Below are positions 1-13,369 of a stretch of DNA of 64,000 bases, piece after piece (within the stretch, counting starts at the first letter, position 1; the number at the start of each line of letters is the position of its first letter). The translations under genes were made by a program, and so were the position numbers. Under the pieces are notes generated by a model that worked only from the letters and a program-made list of their open reading frames with translations, made no database searches and was not told the origin of the DNA. This DNA is from Oxyruncus cristatus (lineage: Eukaryota; Chordata; Aves; Passeriformes; Cotingidae), in assembly GCA_013399855.1 (NCBI GenBank), contig VXAY01005813.1:91925-155924 (forward strand), given 5' to 3'.

Positions 1-2072
1 AGGGCTGTGGTGACGTGGGACAAAACTGCCCTGGGAATGCGGTCAGAAGACAGTCAGCTTCCGAAAACTACAACTATGTTGTCATGACTAGAAGGGCTGA
101 CTCATCTCCAGCAGCATAAAGTGCATGTTCTGAAGGCTACACAGGCCAACTGGATCACACCCCCAGGAGAACAAGTGCTTTGTGTCCTGTATTTTAGACA
201 CCTAACTCAGAATAGGAACATATTTCCTCAGACAACAGATTGCCCCAAGCACACTGTCCCCATTGAGCATTTCTGAGACAAAGGCAGTGCTGTGCCACTC
301 TCACAAATTCAGGTTTTAGATACAGCAAATAGACACATGTCCATCACATATTTTGTTATAGATGTTCCCTATGTACATTAAGAGGGTTTATTTTACTTTA
401 ATGGACTCCTTTAAGGAATATTTGCCATCCTGGCAGCCTGCAAGCAAGGCTACTGCTGAATACGCTTCTCCCGCCCAGCCAGCCAAATCTACGGCCCTGC
501 AATGCTGGCACAGCACCTGGCACATGTCCCACAGAGCCTCCCATACAGCACGTGGGAGCCATGCTGGCTAATGGGATGTGTGGCTGTCACTACAAGCCTG
601 GAGCCCTGGGAAGAGCTGCGAGCTGCCCTGCCACCCCTCCATCCCAGAGCAGTGGGACCTGAGCACCCTGGATCAATGTCACGCTGTGCTTTAGCATGCC
701 TTTGACCTAATATGCTGGATAATTTCCAAGGAGGAGGAGAGGGGTGTCCTATCACCTCCCATGGGACATTACCACACACCAGCTCTCACCAGACTGTCTC
801 TGGTCTGGCTCTGATGCTGGCACAAGGGAGGTGCAGGAAAAAATTTCAAGGCTGGGAAAGGGAGGAATTCTGGAACACGCCCTTTTAGCATGGCCAGTTA
901 TTGAGGTTTAAACAGCAGCAGAAGCTGCATCCCTGGTTTCTGGAGAGGGAGTCTGCAGCAAAGACCAGCAACATTTAAACGTTTGTGCTGTGAGAACAGT
1001 AATGAGATAACCTGAAAAAGCCACAACTACTTCCCACACCACCTGGTTAGTCCTTGGATGGCATCGCTGCGAAGGCACTTGTGCTCTCGGATGTCAGATA
1101 GACATGTTTCTTTTTTAATGAGAGAATTAGAAAGAACATTTGGCAGTGGACCTGCTGCCTCATAACTGCCTGCAGAGGAATATTTCTGCATCTTGTTAAA
1201 AAGATCATGATTAAGTCAACTCCTGATTTATCCTAATTTCATTTTCTATGTTTCTATTCTCTCAGAGCTCTCATTTCTGCTGAGGACTCTGAATGCTCAG
1301 AGCAGGGGCTCAGACAGCCATGCCTGGAGCCAGAGCCCTAGTGGTGCTGGGGAGTGGAGGGGTGCACATGCATGGGGAACAGAGCCTTGGACCCTCAGCA
1401 TGACAGAAAAGAGTCTTGCAGGTCCTCCAACAGACTAACACAATAAATGCCCCTGAAGTGTCTGCTATAACAAACACAGTGTTATTACAGAAAAGCTTCC
1501 AAATTGAAAATGATCAATGTGCTTTTAGGAGACTGCAGAGATAGATCACCTGCACTCACTGAGAGGAGAGAGATGGTTTTAGAAGCTACTGTTACAGTCT
1601 GCTCTCCCCTCCTACCTTTTCAACCAAGGAAAAGCATAAGAAAGAGGGCCAGAGGGAAAACAATAGCTCAGGAAATGCACAGCTTGCTCTCCTGACAGTA
1701 TCTTGCCAAAATTAAGCTACTGTTTGCCATGCCACTGCTTCTCCTTGGCACTGTGGGTTTAGGGGTTTCTAAGTCCAGGTTTATTCATGAAATACAAAGC
1801 AAAGGAACGTGGTTGATCATGTCTCAGCATACAGGGATCTAAATAGTCATCAGATATTGATGGAACTGGCATTCCATGGCTTGGAGTCATGCCATGGGCT
1901 ACACAACCACACAACCCCTATGCACTTCGGGCAAAACATGCAGATCACAGACTCTCAGAGGTCACCTAGTCCCATCCCCGGGCATGAGCAGGGACAAGGA
2001 GTGACCAAAGTTGGCCTTTCCCTGCCACTTTGCACAAGGTGTTGCTGAGCTCCCAGAAAACGGGTAACACAG
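1..2072. other. Intergenic sequence, nothing recognised
   Basis: Unique-looking DNA with short overlapping frames. No gene, promoter or clear repeat except a possible decayed CR1 piece at about 1,940-2,040. Confidence 0.4.
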
Positions 2073-2240
2073 GACCGTGAAATGATTCAGGGGGGAAGGA
2101 CCTCCAAGGGTCACCAGTCCAATCCCCTGCTCAGAGCAGGTCTAATCAGACCAGGGTGCCCAGGAGTGTGTCAGTGAATGTTCAACTGTGTCCCTGAGGA
2201 TGACAATCTAAACTTATATGGGAGGGAGTTCTCAATATGA
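2073..2240 (-). mobile_element. CR1 LINE 3' fragment, short
   Basis: GAAATGATTCAGGGGGGAAGG, then CCAGTCCAATCCCCTGCTCA and GAGCAGGTCTAATCAGACCA, is the reverse complement of a CR1 3' region. A further decayed piece may precede it at about 1,940-2,040. Confidence 0.75.
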
Positions 2241-3382
2241 AGTTACACCAAACACTTCCAGACAGATTGACCAGAGACCTTTCAAAAGCACCCTGTGAGT
2301 CCACGGACTTCAGGTTCTAGACTGCTGATCTAATACAGCTGCTATTTAAGCCATTAGTTGTTAAACACAGAAAACAAACTATTCCTTTCCCCTTGGCAGC
2401 AGCTCCTTCACGTTTGAAAGCTGCTGCTATCATAAAATTTGTGCCTAGGAGTGAAGAGGACAGGACAGAGCAGAGCTTGGCACACCGCCTCTGTACTTTT
2501 GCTGACTCATCTGTTCAGAAGTATGAGCAACCCTTCTAGAAGCAATATCACATTAACACCAAAAGCTTCCCAAAGTCGATTCCCAGCCTACATTTACTTT
2601 CATAGATAAATGTAGAGAATCAAGTTGTTATCTTCCTATGAAACACCACAAAAGACTGGCCCAAAATAGCACATCCCCCTAGCAAAGGGCTCCCACAGGT
2701 TCATTCATGCCTGTAGGAATAATCCGTTCTGTTTGTACGAGCGTGCTGGAATGGCTTGAGGGGTGAGATGGATTCCTGAAGTGTCTGACCCTGTGTGATT
2801 CATAGTCAACAAACGCTCTTGAGCGGGAACAGGTCGGGTGCTAGTCCTGCTAGTCCCTTCTGTTCTCTCTGCAGCATATGACACATCAAAGGTTTGCACT
2901 GAATTTCTGAGGCAGGTGTGCAGCCACCTCCAGCAGGACAGGAGCTGCACACACCGGGTATGTGTGCCCGGTAAGACCACTGGGTGGTTTGATGAACACT
3001 ACATCAAACCTGCACCCTGCCATCAGCCTGCCTGCCTCTGGAAAATTCCCTCCATGTGAAATTCTCCCCATCTCCACTGATCATTGTTTTAATTCAAAGG
3101 GTGTTTTAAAGGATGTGATTTTAATGAGCACAAGGCTCAGACCAGGAATACTGTAATTTTTTCTCCTGAGTGATTAAGTGGGCACTTGGACTCTCTGCAT
3201 TGATTTCTAATCTGCCATTTTATACTCTGACAGTGAGCCCTGGAAACCAGGTTCTCTCAGCTACTCCATGAGGGTTTCCGTAGGTAAGAGCAGCTGAGGT
3301 GGGTCAGGCCAAACGGGAGGACCCAAATATCAGAAGCCCAACCCTTACCAAGCTCACAGCCCTTCAGCCTGGCCAACCAAAG
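2241..3382. other. Intergenic sequence, nothing recognised
   Basis: Unique sequence with short frames only. Confidence 0.45.
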
Positions 3383-3413
3383 TAATAATAACAACAACAA
3401 CAACAATTATAAC
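3383..3413. repeat. (AAT/AAC)n microsatellite
   Basis: AATAATAACAACAACAACAA-type trinucleotide run of about ten units. Confidence 0.9.
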
Positions 3414-3880
3414 AGTAAAGAAAGAGGATGTGTGCAGACTTTGATGCAAAGGAGCTCAAAGTAGAGCTCTGCTCCTTGGGGTGCAGGCAGGTCCCCCCTT
3501 CCCAGGGAAGGCAGAATGATTGGGATGCAGGAAGATAAAAGCACATGGATCTACTAATCAGAAAGGCAAAGTCACATGTGACCACCACATGCAGACCCAT
3601 CCTTAGACCCACTCCTGAGCACATCTGGGTTTTGTCTCATTCCCCACAGGCACAAGATCCATGGCTAGGAAGGAGCCTGTTTTTGGTTCCTAAGAGCCGG
3701 AGTCCCAGAAATGCCCTCAGCACAGGCATGCTGTGTTCCTCAAACAGCACAGCGATTGCACTGCCTTCCATCAAGCCTGGGTCGGGTTTCTGATGAGGAA
3801 CACCTATAATTAAAGTGACAACTTCCTCTCCAGATGCAAAGGATTCCTTTATTATTTGTTGCTATTAAGCAAAGGCTGCC

Positions 3881-3888
3881 TTTTTTTT

Positions 3889-3914
<26 letters not shown>
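3881..3914. repeat. Poly(T) tract
   Basis: 34 bases of T broken by one C. Could be the tail of an old retrotransposed copy on the minus strand, but no source gene or target duplication is visible. Confidence 0.9.
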
Positions 3915-3919
<5 letters not shown>

Positions 3920-4149
3920 CCGGCACTTTTTTTTCAGAGATCATGAAACACACACTCCTCTCCTTAAACATTGTCAGAGGGGATTTAATTCCTGTGCATC
4001 CCACACAGACGTCTGCGCCCACTGCCTGCAGAGCCGCGGGTGCAGGTGACCAGCTCCCAGCCACCCTCACACCACCCACTACTGTCATTTCTGTGGAGCC
4101 AGAAATATTCTTTGGACTCGTCGGCTGCTGTGAAGCCAGAGCTGTAAAG
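3915..4149. other. Intergenic spacer
   Basis: Unique sequence between the poly(T) run and the candidate enhancer; nothing recognised. Confidence 0.5.
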
Positions 4150-4790
4150 TCAGATCTTTTCCTCCTTTAAATGTGACTGGCTATTTACTCCCTAACAATT
4201 CTGCTTCAGAGCTGATTTAGCATTTTTATTGGAATGTGAAAGCTCTTAAAAGAAGAAAAAAATCTAATCAGGCAGAAGAGATAGAAAACTTGCTGAATTT
4301 TTTCTCCCCCCTTTGCACCGCTTCAATCCTATCAAAAGCACATCTTCCATTCATTGCTTCCCCATGTCATTATGACAAGCGGCTACAAATCAATAGCAGC
4401 AGCGAAGGCGGCCCCGGCCCGCACGCGCCCCGTGATAAAGATTCACTCTCAACCCCGATTTGCTAATAGCACATAATAGCAGCCATTGGCGCCCCGCATT
4501 AAATCATACATTTCACTCGGCGTTTATTATGGGATTTTTAAAACTCCTCACCAAATTGGATTTTCTCGACGGTCTCTAATTTCCACATTTATCATTTAAC
4601 ATTAAACTCCTCTGTGGGGAGGGGGTTGGGAAATGGGGAAGGAAGAGAGGAGCCATGCAATTCTGTATTTTCCCCTTTCTTTTTTATGAAAACCCATAAA
4701 TAATCCCAGGTATTGTTGCCATCAGCCCTGAAGTTTTATATATATAAAATACCAGAACTTAGGATAGAATAGCTTTGGGACTCAGCTTAC
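4150..4790. promoter_or_regulatory. Candidate conserved enhancer
   Basis: AT-rich, repeat-free DNA with a CpG-dense centre (4,400-4,440) and retained CpGs beyond (TTGGCGCCCCGCATT, CACTCGGCG, TTCTCGACGG). It has a Cdx/Hox-type TTTATTATGGG at about 4,525, a CCATTGG box near 4,484, a doubled AATAGCA motif at 4,465-4,481, and TATCATTTAACATTAAAC. It reads as a typical enhancer near a developmental regulator. Conservation is inferred. Confidence 0.45.
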
Positions 4791-7249
4791 CTTTGTGCAG
4801 CCCTGATAAAGAAGAGGGAATTAAAGAGAAAGCCATAAGGAAACAGATTTTAAATAACAAATCCAATAATCAAAATAGTCAACAAAGTGAGGGGGCATGA
4901 AAAGCACTACGGAAAATCATTGTGGATTTCCTCGGCTGAAAGAGTTAGTAGCAAGGAAAGATGGATTAAAAAAATGTAAGAAAAACCCAACAAAACACGC
5001 ACAAATAAAACCTTGTTGTCCCTTTTCAATTCACAGAAAAATAATTTAACAAATTAAGTGAAAACTTATTAACAAACTCATCTTTTAAAACAGATTTCTC
5101 TTAGAACTCATTTCCTTGTGGTCAGGACCAACAGCAAAAGGTGACACACCTGAAACCAGGTTCTTTGTAATTTGTTATTTCCCATTCACCCCACGGGTGC
5201 CATGTGTGAGGCTGAGAAGGGTGTTTAGAAGCCTCTGCAGCAGCACACACACCATTTTAAGCCGTCTGGCACCTGATGGGTGCAGGTAGAGCCTGGATGG
5301 CAAATGCCCTCTGAAGGAGTCCTCAGGAGGAGCAATGACTCAGGTTTTGGCTGCCTGTGGCCATGCAGAGGGTCAGTCCCAGCGCCCTGGTTCCAGGCTG
5401 GCTGCACAGCTCCAACAGACCATTTGGAAGAGGGCTCTCATCCACTGTTACAAATAAACCGGGACTTTCAGGGTTCAGATCAGTATAATCCCAGTTTCCT
5501 AGAGAAGGGCAACCCCTGGAGATGACCCACGTGCAGACTGGGCACTACTTCGGTCACTGTGAGCAGACACTTGAGCTGAAGCCCCAGCTGGAGGGAACTG
5601 CTTGGTCAGAGGAGCTGAGGCAGAGAACAGGAATGATACATCCTGTGATCTGGGTGACCAGAGTGCTGTATCGGAGCAGAAGTGATCAGGGAACACTCCC
5701 CACCTCTGCCCGGTCCATCCCAGTACGAGACACTTGTTCAGAGGACACGTGTGACAGTCCCTGTTCTCACACCAAGCAGAACTGCTCAGCTCACGGATAT
5801 CAAAGCCCAGATCCTTCATCATCTTGGCCTTGAAAGAAGCATATGGATCTCAGGCTATTGGAAGCACTATCTGTTCAGACATGAATTTGAGTCTGGCATG
5901 AACAAAGGCCAGTGGCTCCTGAAACAGGAGGTGCTGCGGTAATGGCATGGTGAATTAAGCTTTCACTGCTTGTGATTTCCAGCCATGAGATGTGAACTCA
6001 ATCAGCCTCTGTCCAACATCCAATTAGTACAATCACCTCAATTCACAAACTGCTGAGCAGTTTAACCAGGACTCTGCTTAAAAGGGCTGAAAGATTTCTG
6101 TTCTGGTAAGTTTTGGTTTCACTAAAGCTCTTAGAGATTAAATTCCTCAGTTCAGCTGCTATGAATCAACCACATCACAGGCCACACTCCAACAGCTCTG
6201 GGCCTTTTGAGGCTGTGTCAGTGTCATTCTGAATCCAGTTGAATGCAGAGGAAGCGTCTCTTTTACTCTAAAATTATATTCTCTTAAACTTACAGTGAAA
6301 GTCACAAAATTCCAGAGCCTCTCCTTTGAACTGTTACCTGTTCCCCTGAGCATTGGCAGCACTAGCAAAGGCTGGCAGGTGTAAATGCTCCTGGGAACCA
6401 GTCACCTCTCGCAAAGCCAAAGAACATCCCAGCATGGTTTTCCCCTCCCTGGAAGGGCTGGTAACTTTCAGGGAATACAATGGTTACATGTATCGAACCT
6501 GGGCATTGGCCACCCTTGATTTAATGAGTCACAGAATGAGTCTCCGGCACCTTCACAGGAAGCAACGTGTGTCCTTCCATCTACAGCCAGAATGTGAACC
6601 TGGCCAATGCAGAAATGATTCACCATTTATTCACCATTAGAGACATCTGTTCGAAGTTAAAACATCAGTCAGAGCTAATATCAGAACACAGAAGAGGGAA
6701 GGAATATAGTATTTTAGGGTAAGAGCCTTTTTCACTTCAGTCATCCCACACAGCAAAGGGCAAAACCTCAGCAGATAGACATCTCTTGCATAGTAAGTTT
6801 AAAGATGTGCTGGGGTCTCATTTCCTTTCCTTCCTCACTTTTTCTGTGGCATTGCCAATTCAGTGTGGGGCTTCCTGCTACTGTTTCCTACTTCTTGGTT
6901 TCATACCTGTGTTGAGGCACATGAGCAGTCCCCAGGTGCCGGTCTCTGTGCGAATACACACCTTCCAATGCCTCCCACGGTTTCTTACTGCTCCAGAATC
7001 TGAAATATCCTGTGGTTTATCGATCCACCTAACCACACTTTGCCACTGATCTTTATTGCATTCTTCCTGGTTTACGCATCAGAGCAGAAACTGTGTGACA
7101 CTTCGCTTTCCAACTGACCTGGAGGGTTTTCACACCGTGTAGTCACAATTCCCTGGCAGCTACTCTCTCTCCTGCAGTTGCATCTGATGGAAAAGTATCT
7201 GGAATTACCAGAGTAACTCTGCAGCTTTTGAGCAGACCAAGTGTGGTGG
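4791..7249. other. Intergenic sequence, nothing firm
   Basis: AT-rich part to about 5,110, then unique sequence. Overlapping frames at 5,499-5,942 on both strands lack recognisable domains. Confidence 0.4.
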
Positions 7250-7447
7250 TGATGAGGGTGGTGAGGTCCTGGCACAGGTTGCCCAGAGAAGCTGTGGCTG
7301 CCCCATCCCTGGAAGTGTCCAAGGCCAGGTTGGATGGGGCTTGGAGCAACCTGGTCTAGTGGGAGGTGTCCCTGACCATGGCAGAGGGGCTGGACTAGAT
7401 AATCTATAAATGTCCCTTCCAACGCAACCCCTACTGTGATTCTGTGA
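7250..7447 (+). mobile_element. CR1 LINE 3' end
   Basis: Textbook CR1 3' region in sense orientation: GGTGAGGTCCTGGCACAGGT, then TGCCCCATCCCTGGAAGTGT, then CCAAGGCCAGGTTGGATGGG, ending GTGATTCTGTGA. Few substitutions, so relatively young. 5'-truncated. Confidence 0.95.
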
Positions 7448-10009
7448 GTTCAGAACATAGTTGCTGCTATCCTTCCCCAAAAGAGATCTGCTTGTGGGGG
7501 GAATCATCTCACAAGGAACAGTGAGTTACCTATGGACACGTTTAAGGAGGTGTCAGCAAGGTTTGCATGACACTTCAGAATGAAAATGATTCAGAAAAGA
7601 TTCCTTAAAAGCAGTGCCACAGGAACACGGTTTCAACCATGGTCGGGAAATCACATCCTGGGTTATCACTTCTGTGGTAAGAACATGACAACAACAAGGG
7701 ATCTCATTTCCCTATTATAATTGCCCAGATTTGGATATTCATCTACAGAAGCAAATTGGTCTCTGCACGTGCAAATGGAAGTGTGGATGTGCTCCCTTCC
7801 AGCTGAAAGGGGCTGCTGGTGGTGCATCAGGTCTAAGCTCTACCTGACCCAGCCTTGCCCAGGTTTCCCCAGTTCTTGCTGGAGGAGCTCTGATTGCTTC
7901 AACCTTTTCTCTGCAGGGACTATTTCCCTCATAGAACTTCCCAAAGTGCAGTTCGTACAGCAGGTTGTCTGAAACTCATCTGGGCAAACATCTCACATTT
8001 AGAGATGATGATAGTGTTTCGTGCATGCTTTGTGGTAAAAAAACAAAACAGATCAAGGTTTTAAGTGATCTACCCGTGTAAAAAATGATAATTAAAAAAA
8101 AGCCCAAAGGTTTAATGGCATTAACTAAATCCTTCAAAGCCCATGTAGGCTGTTTCTCTGGGACATCCATCCAGCATCTCAGTATTTGTTTGGACTTCAG
8201 ATCTTGGAAACATACAGGAAACACAGGACTATTGTGTGAACACACAGATTTGTTGGTTTACAACAGAAAAAAATAAACAACCCCACAACTAAAAGTATCG
8301 GAATTTGAATGGTCTCAAATCCAAAAGGGAAGTGGTCTTTTAAAATACTCATGACTTAAAAAGAACGTAGGGTCAGCAAAATTGTAGGATGACAAAAGCT
8401 CCTCAAAGTTTGGGGTTTTTTACCCCAGTAAATAAGAGGTTTAGCCAAAACAAATCAAACAAGCTGGTTTCTTCTAACGGATCATTCTCCCAGCTCTGGG
8501 TCAATGGGATGAGGCTCAGAGGCAGCTCTGCCAGACCGTCCCTTTTGGAACAAACAGACAAGATGACAGAAAACATCAGTTGTAAAATGTTTTCATTTTC
8601 CGACTTCATTGAGAGCACACTGGAAAGTTTCTCCTTGCACCTTACTAAGAGCCAGATTCTGACTCAGGCCCAGCAGGAGCCAGGTGTACCCTCCCACCAG
8701 TGCCGATGGGAGCCACACCAGATGTGTTCGGCCCGGACAAGGAGGTCGGACACTGGAAATGTCAATGGCACAGCACAGAGCTCCTTCCCCCAGCGAGTGC
8801 CTTGCACTGTGACATGGTGAATTCGGATCTCTTTCCATGACTGACCTGCACTCCAGTTGAGCGTGTGAGTGCTCAGCCAAGCAGAGGCTGAAGGGATGCT
8901 GGGATCCTACATCCTCTCCCGTGGGACCAGGGTAGCAGGGCACTTGTGCTGAGACACCTGGGCTCCAGCCGTGCCAGGAATTAGACACAGGACAGTCTCA
9001 GCATCATGGCCTCAGCATTATAATTTTTTCTTTTATTCTGTCAGTGCTCAAACTTGTTGACCTTCCAATCATTGTTGCCCTCTCTATCCTCATCGTGGCT
9101 TTCAGGGAGAATGGCGGGTTTATTACAGGGCAATTGGGAGTGTTCTCAGTACAGTCATTTGTCTGAGGCAGTTACTGCATCACTGTTCCTGATCAAACAG
9201 GATCAGGGAGTCGGGACTCGGGTTAAGTGGCATTCCTACTCCTGGAATGCTGAAGGCCAAACAGAGGCACATTAGCAGAGCTATGAACAAATTAGGACAG
9301 ACTGTGGCTGGGGCAATACTCGGTGCTAAACACAGTTATACCAAAATATAAAAACCTGAAGCAGTGATTGTGTTTTCTGAGGAAGGTGAGAAGGCAAACA
9401 ATGTAAGGAACAGGGATAAAACGGGTGAGGGTTTGCTCAAGGGAGAACTTCTGCAGGGCAGGAGTTTACATTGATCCACTTCCACCTTCCTAGTGTCAAG
9501 GAGGATATTTCAGTGTTATCCAGCATTGAAGTTCTGGCACTGTAAGGCAGCTGTTCTGTTCTTCAAACCAAAGCTGTAGATTCTGCCAAACAGCTTAGTG
9601 ACAGGTCTGCTTTAAATCCATCCAGATCCACTTCTGGCCAGTACAAAACTCAGACTCTAGCTAGAAGAGTTTCAGGTTTTTTTGTTTTTAATTATGTGAA
9701 GAGGTGCCAGGCACTAAAGCTGACCTGCATTTCCACATGATACATTGTAAACAAGCAGGTATGAAAGATCTCTTCCAAAGCCTGCGTCCCTGTGTTAATG
9801 CTGTGCCCAGCAAGCCCTGCCCAGCAGGCAGTCACTCCCTCTGACACTGAGGGATCCCCTCCAGGCACGCCAAAGAGCAGCAGGGCCTGCCCACATCCTC
9901 CTGCAAGGCCCCAGGTAGCCAGGAGTGCCCAGGAGCTGCTCTCCCACTGTACTAACACACAGACAGAAATGGAGACCTGCACCTTTAAAGTTCTTCAGCA
10001 TTAAATCAG
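7448..10009. other. Intergenic sequence
   Basis: Unique sequence. A part around 7,990-8,130 is AT-rich (GATAATTAAAAAAAAGCCC) and may be regulatory. Short frames only. No gene recognised. Confidence 0.4.
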
Positions 10010-10180
10010 CAATGCAGAGCCGCAATTATATCAAGTTTTTCTGCCGACATGAATCCTGGCGATGCAGACCCAGACCAGCAAAGCTGATTAGTAGTGTTGG
10101 AGCTCCCTGCATGCTTCTCCAAAACACAATTAAAAAGAGTTTTATTCCGAGTAACACGGGGTTACAGGGTCAGAAGAGTT
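10010..10180. promoter_or_regulatory. Possible conserved noncoding element
   Basis: Isolated CpGs in AT-containing unique DNA (TTCTGCCGACATGAATCC, TGGCGATGC, ATTCCGAGTAACACGGGG) and an ACACAATTAAAAAGAG core. Weak inference from composition. Confidence 0.25.
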
Positions 10181-11819
10181 TCCATTTCAAAAGGCAGCAG
10201 GATACAAACTAGCAGGAAGGGGAAAGCAAATTGCCCAGATTTTGTGCTAGAAACACGTGGGTATTTAAGCTGCTGGACTTCAATTTCTTACCAAAATTTC
10301 TATCCCCTCATACCTAAGGAAAATAGGAAAATGGGTACAAAGACAAACCTTTCTATATTGTGATGGCAATAACCCTGCTTCCCCCAGAAGCAAGTACAGG
10401 TTCTGCCGCCTTGCTTCCACTTGGGCTTCCCCATTGAGTCTTACAAAGAACAGATAACAATCCTTTTGACTTCCTACATTTTAAAATTTATTATGATTAA
10501 AACAGAAAAAATAAAAAAAATGTACAGGAAGATCCAGCAAATAGTTTCTTGTCCAGACTTGCTTTAAGGAGCCAAAAATGCAGTCTCCTAAGCCAACAAG
10601 AAATAGAAATATTGTCCAGTGCCTGGCAGTTGGCAGTTTCCCTTGTCCCAGGGTTCTTTCTGTGGCCCAGTCTGGTTGCAGTCAGCTGCCTTCCTGCAGG
10701 CTCCTTAGAAGACTGTATTAAGGAGATTCTGTATCTACATATTTTATCTGAATCAGTGTTCAGATTTTCTATGAAATGAGGTTCTGCACAGAGGACAAAA
10801 ACTGTGGAGATTTCCTTGGCTAGAGCTTAGAGGAGCAGAGCTGTTGGATTTCACAGAAACCAGCCAATACCAAATATATAAAAAAAAAAATCGTAAACAT
10901 CAGTGAAAGCAACGTGGAAGGTGACTTCATCTAAATTGGAATGATGGACAGATCTTGCAGTGCCAGTCTGATTTGGGAATCCCAGAAGCTATTTGGCTTT
11001 CCTCAGACCAGTGTGACCTTGTCTCCAACTCTCTGAAGTCATGGGAAAGGGAGATCTTTCCTCAAACACTGCCAAAGCAACAGGCTGCTCCTTCATTCCT
11101 GGCTTTTCTGCTAACATAAAGATAGAAGCAGACAAAGGCTTTACTCCATAGTTTCTCTAAATACAGCCATAGAAATAAAACAACCCTCCTCTGCATAAAC
11201 CGATTTCCAAATATTTGCCATATTATGGGAGCACGAAGAAATATTCTTATTATTAAAAAAATTAAAAATTCCAAGATGAAGCAGATCCCAGGTTTGTAGG
11301 AAAAAAGATAAACAGTGTTGGAATCTTGCAGCCAGGCTTTTCTGTTTATCCCCCCTCCTGACCCTACGTGCCATGGAAAAGCTTTAGGCATACAACTTGA
11401 AGGATGCTCATGTCCTTTTACACTCAATAAAAATGTTTATGTAAATAATCATGCCTTTTCTGCTTTATGAAAAGCCTTTTTTTTAATAAGGAAAATATGG
11501 CCTAGTTAATATTTGTTTTAGTAATCAGATCTGGCCATGAAAAAAAGGGACAATTATAAAAATGGCTGTAGAGAATCCTGCATGTCTCCAGATTAGGAAC
11601 AACAGGATAGTTCATCACCAGGCACTGCTGACACTGAGTTTTCTAACCAGATAAAACGTTTAGCAGTAGTTATATCACTGCCAATTCCTTTGGTTAGTAG
11701 CAGGAGGGTGAAACCTGGGATATGTTTGCTTAGAAAAAAGAGGTGTTAATTTTCCTTTTTATTACAACCTTAAAGCATTGTCTTTGTTCCTAAACTACTT
11801 AATGTACATACATGTTCAA
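10181..11819. other. Intergenic sequence, nothing recognised
   Basis: AT-moderate unique sequence. The longest frame (11,062-11,427, -) is 121 codons without a recognised domain. Confidence 0.45.
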
Positions 11820-11910
11820 AACTATGAATGAGTAATTATATATACTTACATATATAATGTTATATAGAGAGTATATTATAGCATTCTATATTATATATAT
11901 TTAATGTACA
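11820..11910. repeat. AT-rich low-complexity block
   Basis: TATATA-rich with palindromic parts (ACATATATAATGTTATATAG). Confidence 0.8.
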
Positions 11911-12649
11911 TTACTCTGTTGCAGAATCTTATATTGAGTCATTTTTATACCACAGCATTATCTGACCCCATGCTGTATAGGATTAGCACTGCAAATATTC
12001 TAAAAACCAAGCTGACGTTGTTAGTGACAGTACAATATCCTTACACTTGATTTATAAACAAATTTTAATAAACTGAACATATCAATGCATTAATTGCTCA
12101 CCTCACTCTGAACAGAGCCACTTGCCCTTGTCCCTGCAGCCAAGCTGCCCTTCACTCCCTGGGTTCTGATATCTCAGGTGTAAATGCTTATCTGGTTTTT
12201 AAGAAAGCAACAGAATTTTACCTGGGCCTCAAAACTCTGGGTTTTGTCTGTACAACAGTTAGACACGAGTTATAATGAGACTTCAAGTACCATATTGTTA
12301 TTAATGCTTCCATAGGACTGCAAACATTCCGAACCTGGAGACACAGGAAATCCATGAGTTATGCGCCTCATGCCCAGGTCTCCAAGTAGAATTTTCTCCT
12401 CTCTTGCAGGCAACTGTCCTCACGCCTGGTCCAAGGGTTTGGTCCCTGTCGCTCTCTGCAGAACCACCTCCCACTCCCGAATCCAGCTTCCAGCCATTTC
12501 TGCAATGTGCCTCAAAGCAGCTTTTGCTGTTCTGTGAAACCCTGGTTCAAGGAACATCTCGCATTCACAGTGACTTGGGGGATGCAAACTTAGAGAAAAC
12601 CAGTAATGTTTGGCAAGAGGTAATCCTGTAGGGAGAATGCTGTTTGGCT
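11911..12649. other. Intergenic sequence, nothing recognised
   Basis: Unique sequence without a gene, promoter or identifiable repeat. Confidence 0.45.
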
Positions 12650-12712
12650 TTCATATATTATTTACATATATAAAACATATTATTTTATATATATTATTAT
12701 ATATTATTTTAT
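12650..12712. repeat. AT-rich low-complexity block
   Basis: Interlaced TATATA, ATATTATT and TTATTTTAT pieces with partial direct and inverted repeats. Confidence 0.8.
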
Positions 12713-13369
12713 GCAATTATTTTGCAAAATGCAGAACATGTAAATCTATGGGCTGTCCTTTAAAGAACTGGCATTCTAAAGCAAGGTTCCATGTTAGCAA
12801 CATCAATAAGCCTGACTTCACACTACAAAACCACTATGACATTCTCAGCAGAGGCTGCACACCCCCATCCCAGTGCCCTTTCCCGCAGCCTTGCCCTGTC
12901 AGCCCTCCAAACCCACACAAACTGCTGCTTCCTGGTGCCAGCCCCAGACCTGCCACACGCAGTGCCCCAGCACTGCTGAGCTCAGGTGACAGCCTTTGTT
13001 CCTAACTTCTTGGAATTCTTCAGCCGCAGTGAGACAACCCGGGGTTTGTACTTCATCTCACAGAGTCTTCCCCCACCTCCAGTTCTGCAGCCTGCAAAGA
13101 TTGCTTTTCCCACGCTTCCTTCCCCAGCCCTGGCCCTTGGGAAAGAACAAGAGGCAAAATGTTTACAAGAATCAGACTGGTCACAAACTGCGCCCTGCCG
13201 AGGGTTTGGTAGCAGCGTTCCTGCTCCCTGTCTAACGAACATCGAAGATCTCCAGAAGTCTCCATTTTTAATCATCCCAAATCAGCTTTTTTTTTTCATT
13301 TTCAGCCCAGCTAGTTGAGACCTCCCCCACCCAGAGGATGTCAGTAGGGCAACGCACTGCTTTTCACCC
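12713..13369. other. Intergenic sequence, nothing recognised
   Basis: Unique sequence with overlapping open frames on both strands at 12,982-13,318 that lack any recognised domain. Confidence 0.45.

Noticed and set aside
3881..3914. Poly(T) tract as the tail of a processed pseudogene
   Set aside because: Adjacent sequence matches no gene I know and no target-site duplication is visible.
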